A DNA stretch of 38,398 nucleotides from Rikenellaceae bacterium (lineage in GTDB: Bacteria; Bacteroidota; Bacteroidia; Bacteroidales; Rikenellaceae): contig JAGBFQ010000036.1 of NCBI GenBank assembly GCA_017936385.1, positions 1 through 38,398 of the forward strand. The letters run 5' to 3'. The translations under genes were made by a program, and so were the position numbers. The notes under the pieces were generated by a model. It was given only the letters and a program-made list of their open reading frames with translations. It searched no databases and was not told where the DNA came from. Every line of letters begins with the position of its first letter. Position 1 is the first letter of the stretch. This document shows, piece after piece, positions 1-6,505 of the stretch.

Positions 1-6
1 ATTCGA

Positions 7-141
7 TTAGCCGATGAAATGTCTCCTGTCGGACATCAGACCTGTGACATTTACAACCTTTGTTACTCGTGGATAGTTGGACTTGAAGAAAATCATTTCC
101 AACTTAACCATTGATGGGTCTTTGGGGGTTGCGTGCCCCAT
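7..141 (-). pseudogene. Possible N-terminal fragment of a tyrosine-recombinase integrase
   Basis: A 44-codon minus-strand frame starts with ATG at 141 and stops at 7. It reads MGHATPKDPSMVKLEMIFFK and continues with SNYPRVTKVVNVTGLMSD. This resembles, from memory, the start of the arm-DNA-binding region of Bacteroidetes site-specific integrases, in which a segment such as MIFFK-x-xYPRVTKV-xx-TG is followed by an acidic/aromatic turn and a long catalytic protein. Here the frame stops eight codons after the TG. Another frame over the last bases reads RQETFHRLIE, so a frameshift is possible, but the window ends before this can be tested. A stop-free plus-strand frame (1-111) covers the same bases and looks less protein-like. 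The family call is from pattern memory only. Confidence 0.35.
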
Positions 142-164
142 GATGTTAATAGTGTACATAAAAA

Positions 165-329
165 GACAAGGTGTTAAGTTGTTACTTTAATTTTGTTTAA
201 GTAGCCCTAATTGGTCTTAATTAGACTACATAGAAGACTACATGAGAAGAGTAGTATCTTCGAAAAATTAAAGTTTAGACGAGTTTTTTACGGATAATCC
301 GTACTTATCTAACAACTTAACACCTTGTC
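165..329. repeat. 165-bp multi-branched inverted repeat
   Basis: Arms 165-184 and 310-329 are perfect 20-bp inverted repeats (GACAAGGTGTTAAGTTGTTA and its complement). Inside, 184-194 pairs with 264-274 (11 bp, sharing base 184). That branch contains hairpins at 207-224 (CTAATT loop AATTAG) and 233-261 (GAAGA-CTAC with GTAG-TA-TCTTC). A separate small hairpin lies at 290-302 (ACGGA-TAA-TCCGT). The whole can fold as a branched RNA or DNA cruciform. I found no target-site duplication in the bases touching the arms. It lies 3' of yebC and 5' of the integrase-like fragment. Confidence 0.7.
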
Positions 330-368
330 AATCAATAGTTTTTGGAATACCTGTTTGTATATTCCGTA

Positions 369-385
369 AAAAGGGCTACCCTTTT
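369..385 (-). terminator. Probable yebC terminator
   Basis: AAAAGGG (369-375) and CCCTTTT (379-385) form a 7-bp stem with a 3-base loop, 20 bp past the yebC stop codon. On the minus strand the 3' arm runs into a short T-run. It is weak and close to the gene end, so the call is tentative. Confidence 0.4.
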
Positions 386-404
386 CGGGTTGCAACTTTT
401 TTCA

Positions 405-1121
405 TTACTCCTCCGACATATTGTGATATACGTTGGTCACATCATCGTCCTCCTCGAGTTTCTCGATAAGTTTCTCGATGGCCTCGCGTTGCTCGGCAGT
501 GACCTCCTTGGCGTCTGTGGGGATGCGAACGAACTCACCCGAGATGATTTCGTAACCGCCATCCTCCAAGAACTTCTGAATATCTCCATAGTTCTCAAAG
601 GGAGCGTAAACGGTGATACCATCCTCCTCAGCCTCGAACTCGTCGACACCCAGGTCAATCATACCAAACTCCAACTCCTCAAGGTCGGTTGCGGGAGTGT
701 TGTTGAATTTGAAGGTACACTTGTGGTCAAACATGAAAGCCACGCTACCGCTGTTACCCAGCGTACCGCCACATTTATTGAAATAGCAACGAACGTTTGC
801 CACGGTACGAGTGGTGTTGTCAGTTGCAGTCTCAACCAGGATGGCAATACCATGAGGACCGTATCCCTCGTAAACCATCTCTTTGTAGTCGCCTGCATCT
901 TTCGAGATAGCACGCTTGATTGCGCGCTCGACGTTCTCTTTGGGCATATTTTCAGCCTTTGCGTTCTGAATCAGCACGCGCAGACGAGTGTTACCTGCGG
1001 GGTCAGGACCACCTGCTTTAACTGCGATTTCGATTTCTTTTCCGATTTTGGTAAAAGTACGCGCCATGTTGCCCCAACGTTTGAGCTTGCGTGCTTTACG
1101 GTATTCAAATGCTCTTCCCAT
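405..1121 (-). CDS. yebC: YebC/PmpR-family DNA-binding regulatory protein
   Basis: The 238-aa protein begins MGRAFEYRKARKLKRWGNMA and shows the family layout: a basic N-terminal domain followed by two acidic alpha/beta domains ending in EEDDDVTNVYHNMSEE. The motif GGPDPAGNTRLR (about 38-49) and the stretch KAENMPKENVERAIKR are typical. Members act as cytoplasmic transcriptional regulators, and some family members have been linked to translation at difficult sequences; which role applies here cannot be read from sequence. Length is normal for the family. The start at 1121 keeps the conserved N-terminal domain intact. The gene is divergent from the Sua5-like gene, with 95 bp between start codons that hold promoters in both directions. 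It appears monocistronic. Confidence 0.93.
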   Translation of the reverse strand: MGRAFEYRKARKLKRWGNMARTFTKIGKEIEIAVKAGGPDPAGNTRLRVLIQNAKAENMPKENVERAIKRAISKDAGDYKEMVYEGYGPHGIAILVETATDNTTRTVANVRCYFNKCGGTLGNSGSVAFMFDHKCTFKFNNTPATDLEELEFGMIDLGVDEFEAEEDGITVYAPFENYGDIQKFLEDGGYEIISGEFVRIPTDAKEVTAEQREAIEKLIEKLEEDDDVTNVYHNMSEE

Positions 1122-1164
1122 GATTGGTGTGTTTTTATATTATTTTTCTGATTTTTCGAAATAA

Positions 1165-1196
1165 TTGCCACAAAAGTACAAATTTTTCTATTTTTG
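1165..1196 (+). promoter_or_regulatory. Promoter of the Sua5-like gene
   Basis: TTG (1165-1167), a 21-bp spacer and TATTTTTG (1189-1196) match the Bacteroidetes TTTG-N19-21-TAnnTTTG promoter. The predicted transcript start is near 1202, giving a leader of about 15 nt before the ATG at 1217. Confidence 0.6.
1171..1178 (-). promoter_or_regulatory. Putative -7 element of yebC
   Basis: On the minus strand TACTTTTG fits TAnnTTTG, about 50 bp upstream of the yebC start. No clear TTTG -33 element lies 19-21 bp further upstream, so only half of the promoter is supported. Confidence 0.35.
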
Positions 1197-1216
1197 CGTA
1201 AACATTTGCACGAAAA

Positions 1217-1783
1217 ATGAACGAACAAATCACAAAAGCCGTCGAAGTATTGCGTTCCGGCGGTATTATACTCTACCCGACCGACACAATTTGGGGTATC
1301 GGATGCGACGCCACCAACGCCGACGCGGTCGAAAAAATCTACTCTCTCAAACGCTCCTTGGGCAAAACCAGCATGACCGTACTGCTCGACTCGCTCGACA
1401 ACGTTGGTCGCTATGTCAAACGCATACCCGAAATAGCCTGCCAGCTGTTTGAGGTGGCCGACAAACCTCTCACGCTTGTTCTTCCCGGCGGTTGCGGCGT
1501 TGCCCCCAACCTTATCCCCGAGCAGGGCACCGTTGGAATACGTATCCCGAAGTGTGACTTCTGCCAAGGGGTCATTCGCCGCTTGGGTCGCCCCATCGTG
1601 TCGACTTCAGCTAACCTCACAGGCTACCCTACCCCCAATACTTACAAGCAAATCTCGGACGAAATCATCAATGGAGTCGACCTTGTTGTCGACCCCTCGT
1701 GCGAGAGCCTCGAAGCCACCCACTGCGCCTCATCCATTATTCTTGTGGGCGAGGGCGGCGAAATTAAGATTTTAAGGGACTAA
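1217..1783 (+). CDS. L-threonylcarbamoyladenylate synthase, Sua5/YciO/YrdC family
   Basis: The 188-aa protein is a single YrdC-like domain without the C-terminal Sua5 extension. It opens with ITKAVEVLRSGGIILYPTDT and continues TIWGIGCDA, the family's nucleotide/threonine-binding start. LKRSLGKTSMTVLL (about 44-57), LPGGCG and GIRIPKCDFC follow, then the conserved PIVSTSANLTG (about 127-137). Enzymes of this family make threonylcarbamoyl-AMP from threonine, bicarbonate and ATP for t6A37 modification of ANN-decoding tRNAs in the cytoplasm. YciO-type paralogues share the fold, so the exact subgroup is less sure. It is followed after 3 bp by the thioesterase gene, so the two are surely cotranscribed and end at the hairpin at 2200. 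Confidence 0.88.
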   Translation: MNEQITKAVEVLRSGGIILYPTDTIWGIGCDATNADAVEKIYSLKRSLGKTSMTVLLDSLDNVGRYVKRIPEIACQLFEVADKPLTLVLPGGCGVAPNLIPEQGTVGIRIPKCDFCQGVIRRLGRPIVSTSANLTGYPTPNTYKQISDEIINGVDLVVDPSCESLEATHCASSIILVGEGGEIKILRD

Positions 1784-1786
1784 CTT

Positions 1787-2191
1787 ATGATTACTACACG
1801 CACCCCTATTCAGGCCCGTTTTGGCGATTACGACCTGTTTGGCCACGTCAACAACGTCAGCCAGCAGCAATATCTCGACATCGGCCGCATCGCTTTCATC
1901 AACGAACATATCTGCCCCGAGATGTTTCGTCAAAGCCTGCGAGTTATCCTTGTGTCGGTGAACATGGACTTTGTCAACCAGCTCACCATGGGCTGCCCCG
2001 TCGACGCCATCACCGAACTCGAGAGTGTGGGCACCAAAAGTATTCGTTTGCGCCAAACCTTAGTCAAAAGACTTGACGACGGCACCGAGGTTGTGTGTAC
2101 TCGCTCGACCTCAGTTCTTGTCGCGTGGGACACCTCCACCCAACAAGCCGTTCCCGTTCCCGACGAATGGCGCAGACGCCTGACCCTCTAA
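1787..2191 (+). CDS. Acyl-CoA thioesterase, 4HBT hotdog family
   Basis: The 134-aa protein is one hotdog-fold domain. Near the N-terminus RFGDYDLFGHVNNVSQQQYL carries the conserved Asp and GHVNN motif of the YbgC/4-hydroxybenzoyl-CoA thioesterase group, with the Asp probably catalytic. The family hydrolyses acyl-CoA or acyl-ACP thioesters in the cytoplasm; the substrate cannot be told from sequence. Length is normal. It starts 3 bp after the Sua5-like stop codon, so it is the second gene of a two-gene operon. Proteins of this kind are often adjacent to unrelated genes, so the pairing carries little functional meaning. The last codons are directly followed by a strong terminator. Confidence 0.85.
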   Translation: MITTRTPIQARFGDYDLFGHVNNVSQQQYLDIGRIAFINEHICPEMFRQSLRVILVSVNMDFVNQLTMGCPVDAITELESVGTKSIRLRQTLVKRLDDGTEVVCTRSTSVLVAWDTSTQQAVPVPDEWRRRLTL

Positions 2192-2199
2192 CAAAAGTT

Positions 2200-2230
2200 C
2201 CCGTTTTCGGCATCGAAAACGGGATTTTTT
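2200..2230 (+). terminator. Rho-independent terminator of the Sua5-thioesterase operon
   Basis: CCCGTTTTCG (2200-2209), loop GCAT and CGAAAACGGG (2214-2223) form a perfect 10-bp stem followed by ATTTTTT, 8 bp after the thioesterase stop. Confidence 0.9.
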
Positions 2231-2302
2231 GTAATTCACAATTATTTGCTCCCTAAAGACATGAATGGCAAAGGGAGGGGGGAAAGCTACCTCCCCTCTT
2301 TG

Positions 2303-2343
2303 CAAAAAAAAGAGCGTCTACCCCTCCGGGTAAACGCTCTTTT
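2303..2343 (-). terminator. Terminator of the LRR lipoprotein operon
   Basis: AAGAGCGT (2310-2317) pairs with ACGCTCTT (2334-2341), with an inner ACCC/GGGT stem. Read on the minus strand the stem is followed by a run of eight T (2303-2310). It lies 17 bp past the end of the LRR gene. Confidence 0.85.
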
Positions 2344-2359
2344 GAAAATCACGTCTGGT

Positions 2360-5300
2360 TTATTGTTGAATACCACCACTAATTTCTACGCTCTGAGTCG
2401 ACTCCGATACGCAGCGAACAGGCATACCGCAAGCAGCCTCGGCAGCGTTGCTCCATTGAGCCTCCTTGAACGAGCCGTAACCAGAGTAGGTAACAACTGC
2501 CTTGTAGGGTTGACCACCCCACATCTCCTCGCTACTCGGAGCGTTGGTGTACAAGCAGATGAATTTATCGTCTTTCTCGTAACCTTGGCTGTTCGACCAG
2601 TTGTGTTTGGGCAGGAATACCACGGTCTTGTCGGCGGGGTGCTCAGTTTCGGTGCGGGTACCCTTGGTGTAGAAGAACAGACCGAAGGGCAGTTGTTTCA
2701 GCGGGTTAGCCGATACCGCAGAGCCGTCGGCGTTGTTGAGGCTGATAGTCGAGTTCAATTGCCAGGTTGCGCCTACGGGGGTGCCGCTGCCGGTTGCCGA
2801 GATAAATTTCAGACGGTCGGGCGATGCTACGGTGTAACCTACGGGGCAGGGGTCGTACATAGTCTTCACGCCATTGCCCTCGGCGGTTTGGTTACCCCAC
2901 AGTTTACCCCAATCCTCTGCTTGACCGTTCGAGGTGTCAGCCGAAGTAGCCCAGTTTTTGCCGGTGAAGTAGGTCATCGGGTTCTTAATCGAGTGAGCCA
3001 AAATCTCGGCAGTATTGTCCAAATTGTGAGGAACGATGTACGGGTCGTATTTGTAAGCCGAACGGTCGCTGCGACCTACGATATAGAAGGTGGGCGATTT
3101 GAGCAACGAGCCATCAGGATTGCACCAGTCAATCCACGACATGTAACCCCACGCGGTGGGAGTTTGTATGTTACCTGCCGCAAACGGGTCTTTACGTCCC
3201 CATTGGTAAATCAGACCGTGAGCATACTCAAAGTCTTCGCTACCCGACGACGAAGCGAGGGTGGGAGCTGCGAAAGCACCGAGGTTGCGGTCCATAATCT
3301 TGTAGCTGTCGCCGTAAACCGCCACGTCGATTGCCGACTCTTGGTAGTCGTAACCCTCGACACACCACATGTGCCAGCTCCAAAGAATGTTGTCTTTGTC
3401 GTCAGCGGCTACAATCACAAAGTTACCATCCTCCATCGAGCTGGGAGTGGTGAAGCAGATGTAACCATCTTTGTTCAACTCTACGCTTTGACGCAGGATA
3501 GAGGTGTTGAGTTGGGTGTTATCACTACCTGCTGCATTAGCAACGGCAGGGCGACGATGTCCCCAAAGGATGTAAGCTTTGGTGGGGGCAATAGGCTCAG
3601 CTTTGGCACCCGTGATGGGGTCGTAGCCGTTACCCTTAACAGTGGCTTTGAACATATAGCTCTCGCCAGCCTTGTTTACGATGTAGCAGTTGGCCGTTCC
3701 GTTCTCGCTCAAATCTTTGTATTTGGGGCGCATACCGCCATCCCACTTGGTGTTGGCATCCTTGAAGAAGGTGGTGGCTGCAGCGGGATTGAAATCATCT
3801 TTAACCTTGATTGAGGGCAGTGTCGAGTTGCCGTCAGCCCACAAGTAACGCAGGTCACCCTTCGAGATATCGAGCGAAGTGAGCATGTTGTTGTTGACAC
3901 GCAGACCGCGCAGAGCAGCGTTCAAAGCGATACCTACGCTGGTGAGTTTCGAGTCGTTGGCGTTAAGCATCCACAGATTGGTTGCGGGCGAGCAGTCGAT
4001 GGTCGACAGACCGGTGCTGGCAGCGTGCAGGAAGTTGAGTGCAGTGTTGCCGGCAATCGACAACTCGCTGAGCATGGTATTTTCGCTCACAGCCAGACGA
4101 TTCAGTTGAGTCAGACCGCTAACATTAATCGAGGTCAGTTGGTTGCGAGTACAAGTCAGCGATTTGAGTTGGGTATTCTTGCTTGCATCGAGCATCGTCA
4201 GTTCGTTGTCGTCGCACACCAGACGCTCCAATTTGCTCAGAGTCGAGATGTTGAGCTCGGCCAGCAGGTTACCGCTACAATACAGAGCCTCCAGATTGGT
4301 ATTGTTGGTAACATCCAACACTACGATGTTCGAGTAAGCACAGTTAAGCATGGTAAGTTCGGTGAGCATCGAAACATCCAGCAGTGTAAGTTGTTTACAA
4401 CCTCCGATGTGCAGAGTTTTCAGTTTAGTATTCTTCGACAGGTCGATTTTGCTGATTTTGATAGCCGACAGGTTCAACTCCTCCAACTCGGTATTGTTCG
4501 ACAGGTCGATTTTGGTGAGCGCGGTGTTGGCGCAGTTAAACGAGCGCAGTTTGGTGTTGTTCGACAAGTCGATTTCGTTCATCGACGCGGGCACACCTTG
4601 AATATCCAAAACCTCCAGGTTAGTCAGATATTTCAGGTCGCTCAGGTCGTTGATAAGGTCGGTTTGGAAGGTGTAGTAGTCCTTCTTGACACGTTTCCAC
4701 AGAATCAGTTCGGTGATAGCCTCAAGCTCTGCCACCGAGAACTCTTTGTCATTATTGGTGTCGAAACCGCATTTGCGCAGATAGGTCTTGAAGTTGGCGT
4801 TTGCGAACTCCACATTCACGTTGCGGTTGCCACTTTGACGTACGTTGATAGTGTCGGTGCCCAGCTCCGATTTGAAGTAGATAGCAGCACTACGCTCATC
4901 AGTGGTGGGGTTGGCATCAACAACAAAGTTAACGGCGGTATCAACCACGGCACGAGTTTCGGCCACGCGCAACCACGAGTACTCCTCGGCCATTTCAACC
5001 TCAAAGTCGATGTTGGTACGAACGGCAATGCTGAACGAGCCACCCTCGGCCTCAAAAGTTTTATCCTCCTTCGAAACGGCAATCATTCCGCTCTCGGCTT
5101 GAGTTACGGTGACGGTCTCGCTCTCGACGCCCTCGCCCGACAGAACGATGGTACCCGTACGAGGTTCGTAACCCTCATTGGCCTCCACGGTGAAGGTCAT
5201 AGCTTTGTCCTCCAGAGCGCGAGTATCTTCAGCGGCTTTAATCCAGTCCACTTTGATATCGGCGGTGATAGCCACATTGGTTTTCAGATTTACAGTGATA

Positions 5301-5701
5301 TTACCACCCTCAACACCCACCTCATAGAGAGTCTTTTCGGCAATCATACCTTTGGACGAGTCTTGGAATACGGGGATAACAACGGGGTTGGTCAAACCTT
5401 CGACACGAACTGCGATATCGGTTTCACGCTCGTCATAGCTGGTGTTTGCATGCACTTGTACGGTAACGGCTGCATTGCCATTACCCATCACATCTTCGAC
5501 GTACACCCAATCAGCGCCACACTCTATGGTCCAATCGACGTTGCTGGTGATGTTGATAGTATAGGTATCCTCGGCGGCAGTGGCATTGATTTCGGTTTCG
5601 GCCACTGTCAATTCGGGGTCTGGAGCGGGTTTTGGCTCGGGTGTATCTTGACAAGCTGCCAAACCCAGGAAAGCTGCTGCAATAAGTAAATATTTTTTCA
5701 T
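2360..5701 (-). CDS. Surface lipoprotein with BACON domains, leucine-rich repeats and a FISUMP-like C-terminal domain
   Basis: This 1113-aa protein starts with a lipoprotein signal (MKKYLLIAAAFLGLAAC, Cys17) followed by an acidic/proline linker, which suggests export toward the cell surface. Three BACON-like beta-sandwich units follow at about 32-115, 118-202 and 205-290, with the typical NVDW/DWI/YSWL aromatic turns. Residues 304-330 (FKTYLRKCGFDTNNDKEFSV...) look like an EF-hand. Then come about 12 leucine-rich repeats of 21-22 residues (about 355-620), each like LxxLxCxxNxLxxLDxSxN. The C-terminal ~450 residues contain GTANCYIV, ILWSWHMW and DRNLGA with YQWGRKDPF, a pattern seen in Bacteroidetes surface proteins and resembling the Fibrobacter major-paralogous domain. 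No catalytic site is recognised. It lies 22 bp after the SGNH hydrolase gene and is probably cotranscribed with it. Binding to host or dietary glycoprotein is a guess. Confidence 0.85.
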   Translation of the reverse strand: MKKYLLIAAAFLGLAACQDTPEPKPAPDPELTVAETEINATAAEDTYTINITSNVDWTIECGADWVYVEDVMGNGNAAVTVQVHANTSYDERETDIAVRVEGLTNPVVIPVFQDSSKGMIAEKTLYEVGVEGGNITVNLKTNVAITADIKVDWIKAAEDTRALEDKAMTFTVEANEGYEPRTGTIVLSGEGVESETVTVTQAESGMIAVSKEDKTFEAEGGSFSIAVRTNIDFEVEMAEEYSWLRVAETRAVVDTAVNFVVDANPTTDERSAAIYFKSELGTDTINVRQSGNRNVNVEFANANFKTYLRKCGFDTNNDKEFSVAELEAITELILWKRVKKDYYTFQTDLINDLSDLKYLTNLEVLDIQGVPASMNEIDLSNNTKLRSFNCANTALTKIDLSNNTELEELNLSAIKISKIDLSKNTKLKTLHIGGCKQLTLLDVSMLTELTMLNCAYSNIVVLDVTNNTNLEALYCSGNLLAELNISTLSKLERLVCDDNELTMLDASKNTQLKSLTCTRNQLTSINVSGLTQLNRLAVSENTMLSELSIAGNTALNFLHAASTGLSTIDCSPATNLWMLNANDSKLTSVGIALNAALRGLRVNNNMLTSLDISKGDLRYLWADGNSTLPSIKVKDDFNPAAATTFFKDANTKWDGGMRPKYKDLSENGTANCYIVNKAGESYMFKATVKGNGYDPITGAKAEPIAPTKAYILWGHRRPAVANAAGSDNTQLNTSILRQSVELNKDGYICFTTPSSMEDGNFVIVAADDKDNILWSWHMWCVEGYDYQESAIDVAVYGDSYKIMDRNLGAFAAPTLASSSGSEDFEYAHGLIYQWGRKDPFAAGNIQTPTAWGYMSWIDWCNPDGSLLKSPTFYIVGRSDRSAYKYDPYIVPHNLDNTAEILAHSIKNPMTYFTGKNWATSADTSNGQAEDWGKLWGNQTAEGNGVKTMYDPCPVGYTVASPDRLKFISATGSGTPVGATWQLNSTISLNNADGSAVSANPLKQLPFGLFFYTKGTRTETEHPADKTVVFLPKHNWSNSQGYEKDDKFICLYTNAPSSEEMWGGQPYKAVVTYSGYGSFKEAQWSNAAEAACGMPVRCVSESTQSVEISGGIQQ

Positions 5702-5723
5702 AGCGTTTTTTCTGTTTTAGGGG

Positions 5724-6347
5724 TTATTGAAGCATAGGTTCCAGAATCGGCATCAGAGCCTGTTCCATAATATAGTAGCCCTCGGTGTAGGGGTGACAGT
5801 TGTCGCCCGAGAATTTGGGGTCGAGGCGGCCGTCTTCCTTAACAAACAGCGAGTAGTAATCTACGTAAGGGCAGTCATGTTGAGCAGCCCACTCCTCGAT
5901 GATGGTGTTCAGACGAGGGATAAGGTCGGTCGGTTTGATGGTTGTCCAGCCGAATCCCGACGAAGGCAACACGCTGCACAAAACAACCTTGATACCTTTT
6001 TCCATAGCTTGCTCGGCCATGTAGAAGATATTGTTACTGATTTGCTCCATCGACACAAACACACCGTCGTTTTGGGCGATGTCGTTGGTGCCGGCCAGGA
6101 TTACAACCACTTGAGGTTGTTTGTTGAGCACATCATTGGTGTAGCGAATAAGCATATCACCGGTGGTATGTCCACTGATACCTTTACACAAGAAGTTGTT
6201 GTCTGTAAAGAATGTAGGCACCTTGCCGCCCCAGCCTTCGGTGATGGAGTCACCCATAAAAACCACTCGGGGGTTTGCTGCCGAAACACTCTGAACTGCG
6301 CAGCAGAGTACAACTGCGAGCAGTGTCGAAAAGATACGTTTAAGCAT
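5724..6347 (-). CDS. Secreted SGNH/GDSL-type esterase
   Basis: The 207-aa protein has a signal peptide (about 1-23, ending VSA-AN). All SGNH blocks are present: GDSIT with nucleophile Ser34, KGISGHTT with an oxyanion Gly near 59, GTND with Asn88, and GDNCHP with Asp182 and His185 completing the triad. It resembles acetylhydrolase-type GDSL proteins that remove acetyl groups from sugars, although the substrate is unknown. Length is typical of the single-domain family. It is the first gene of an operon with the LRR lipoprotein. A -7 promoter element sits about 40 bp upstream. Exported esterase plus surface repeat protein suggests activity on extracellular glycans, which is inference. Confidence 0.88.
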   Translation of the reverse strand: MLKRIFSTLLAVVLCCAVQSVSAANPRVVFMGDSITEGWGGKVPTFFTDNNFLCKGISGHTTGDMLIRYTNDVLNKQPQVVVILAGTNDIAQNDGVFVSMEQISNNIFYMAEQAMEKGIKVVLCSVLPSSGFGWTTIKPTDLIPRLNTIIEEWAAQHDCPYVDYYSLFVKEDGRLDPKFSGDNCHPYTEGYYIMEQALMPILEPMLQ

Positions 6348-6387
6348 AGATTTGTTTATTTAGTTAAAGTTTTTTGCTTTCATCTTA

Positions 6388-6395
6388 CAAAGATA
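6388..6395 (-). promoter_or_regulatory. Putative -7 element of the SGNH-LRR operon
   Basis: On the minus strand TATCTTTG matches TAnnTTTG exactly, about 40 bp upstream of the SGNH start codon and just downstream of the lyase terminator. A clear TTTG at -33 is not seen. Confidence 0.5.
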
Positions 6396-6405
6396 AGTAA
6401 ATTTA

Positions 6406-6444
6406 CTCAAATAAAAAGCGTCCGACCCTAAAAAAGTCGGACGC
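6406..6444 (-). terminator. Terminator of the beta-eliminating lyase gene
   Basis: GCGTCCGAC (6418-6426) and GTCGGACGC (6436-6444) make a perfect 9-bp stem. On the minus strand it is followed by TTTTTATTT. It is about 60 bp after the lyase stop codon. Confidence 0.9.
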
Positions 6445-6505
6445 CGCACACCAAATCTCAAAATAACGAAACCACTTGGTGTTTTTTTTGTGTGTTTTTT
6501 GTTGT

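Larger units (their letters stand above)
1..404. other. Gene-poor left edge
   Basis: No intact gene is visible between the window start and the end of yebC at 405. The stretch holds an integrase-like N-terminal fragment on the minus strand (7-141), a 165-bp multi-branched inverted repeat (165-329) and a short hairpin that probably terminates yebC (369-385). It is more AT-rich than the genes to its right. I see no tRNA. Confidence 0.6.

Noticed and set aside
4025-5689. Long open frame on the plus strand opposite the LRR lipoprotein gene
   Set aside because: It is a by-product of codon bias and repeats in the real gene; its translation is low-complexity, has no signal or domain, and lacks a promoter.
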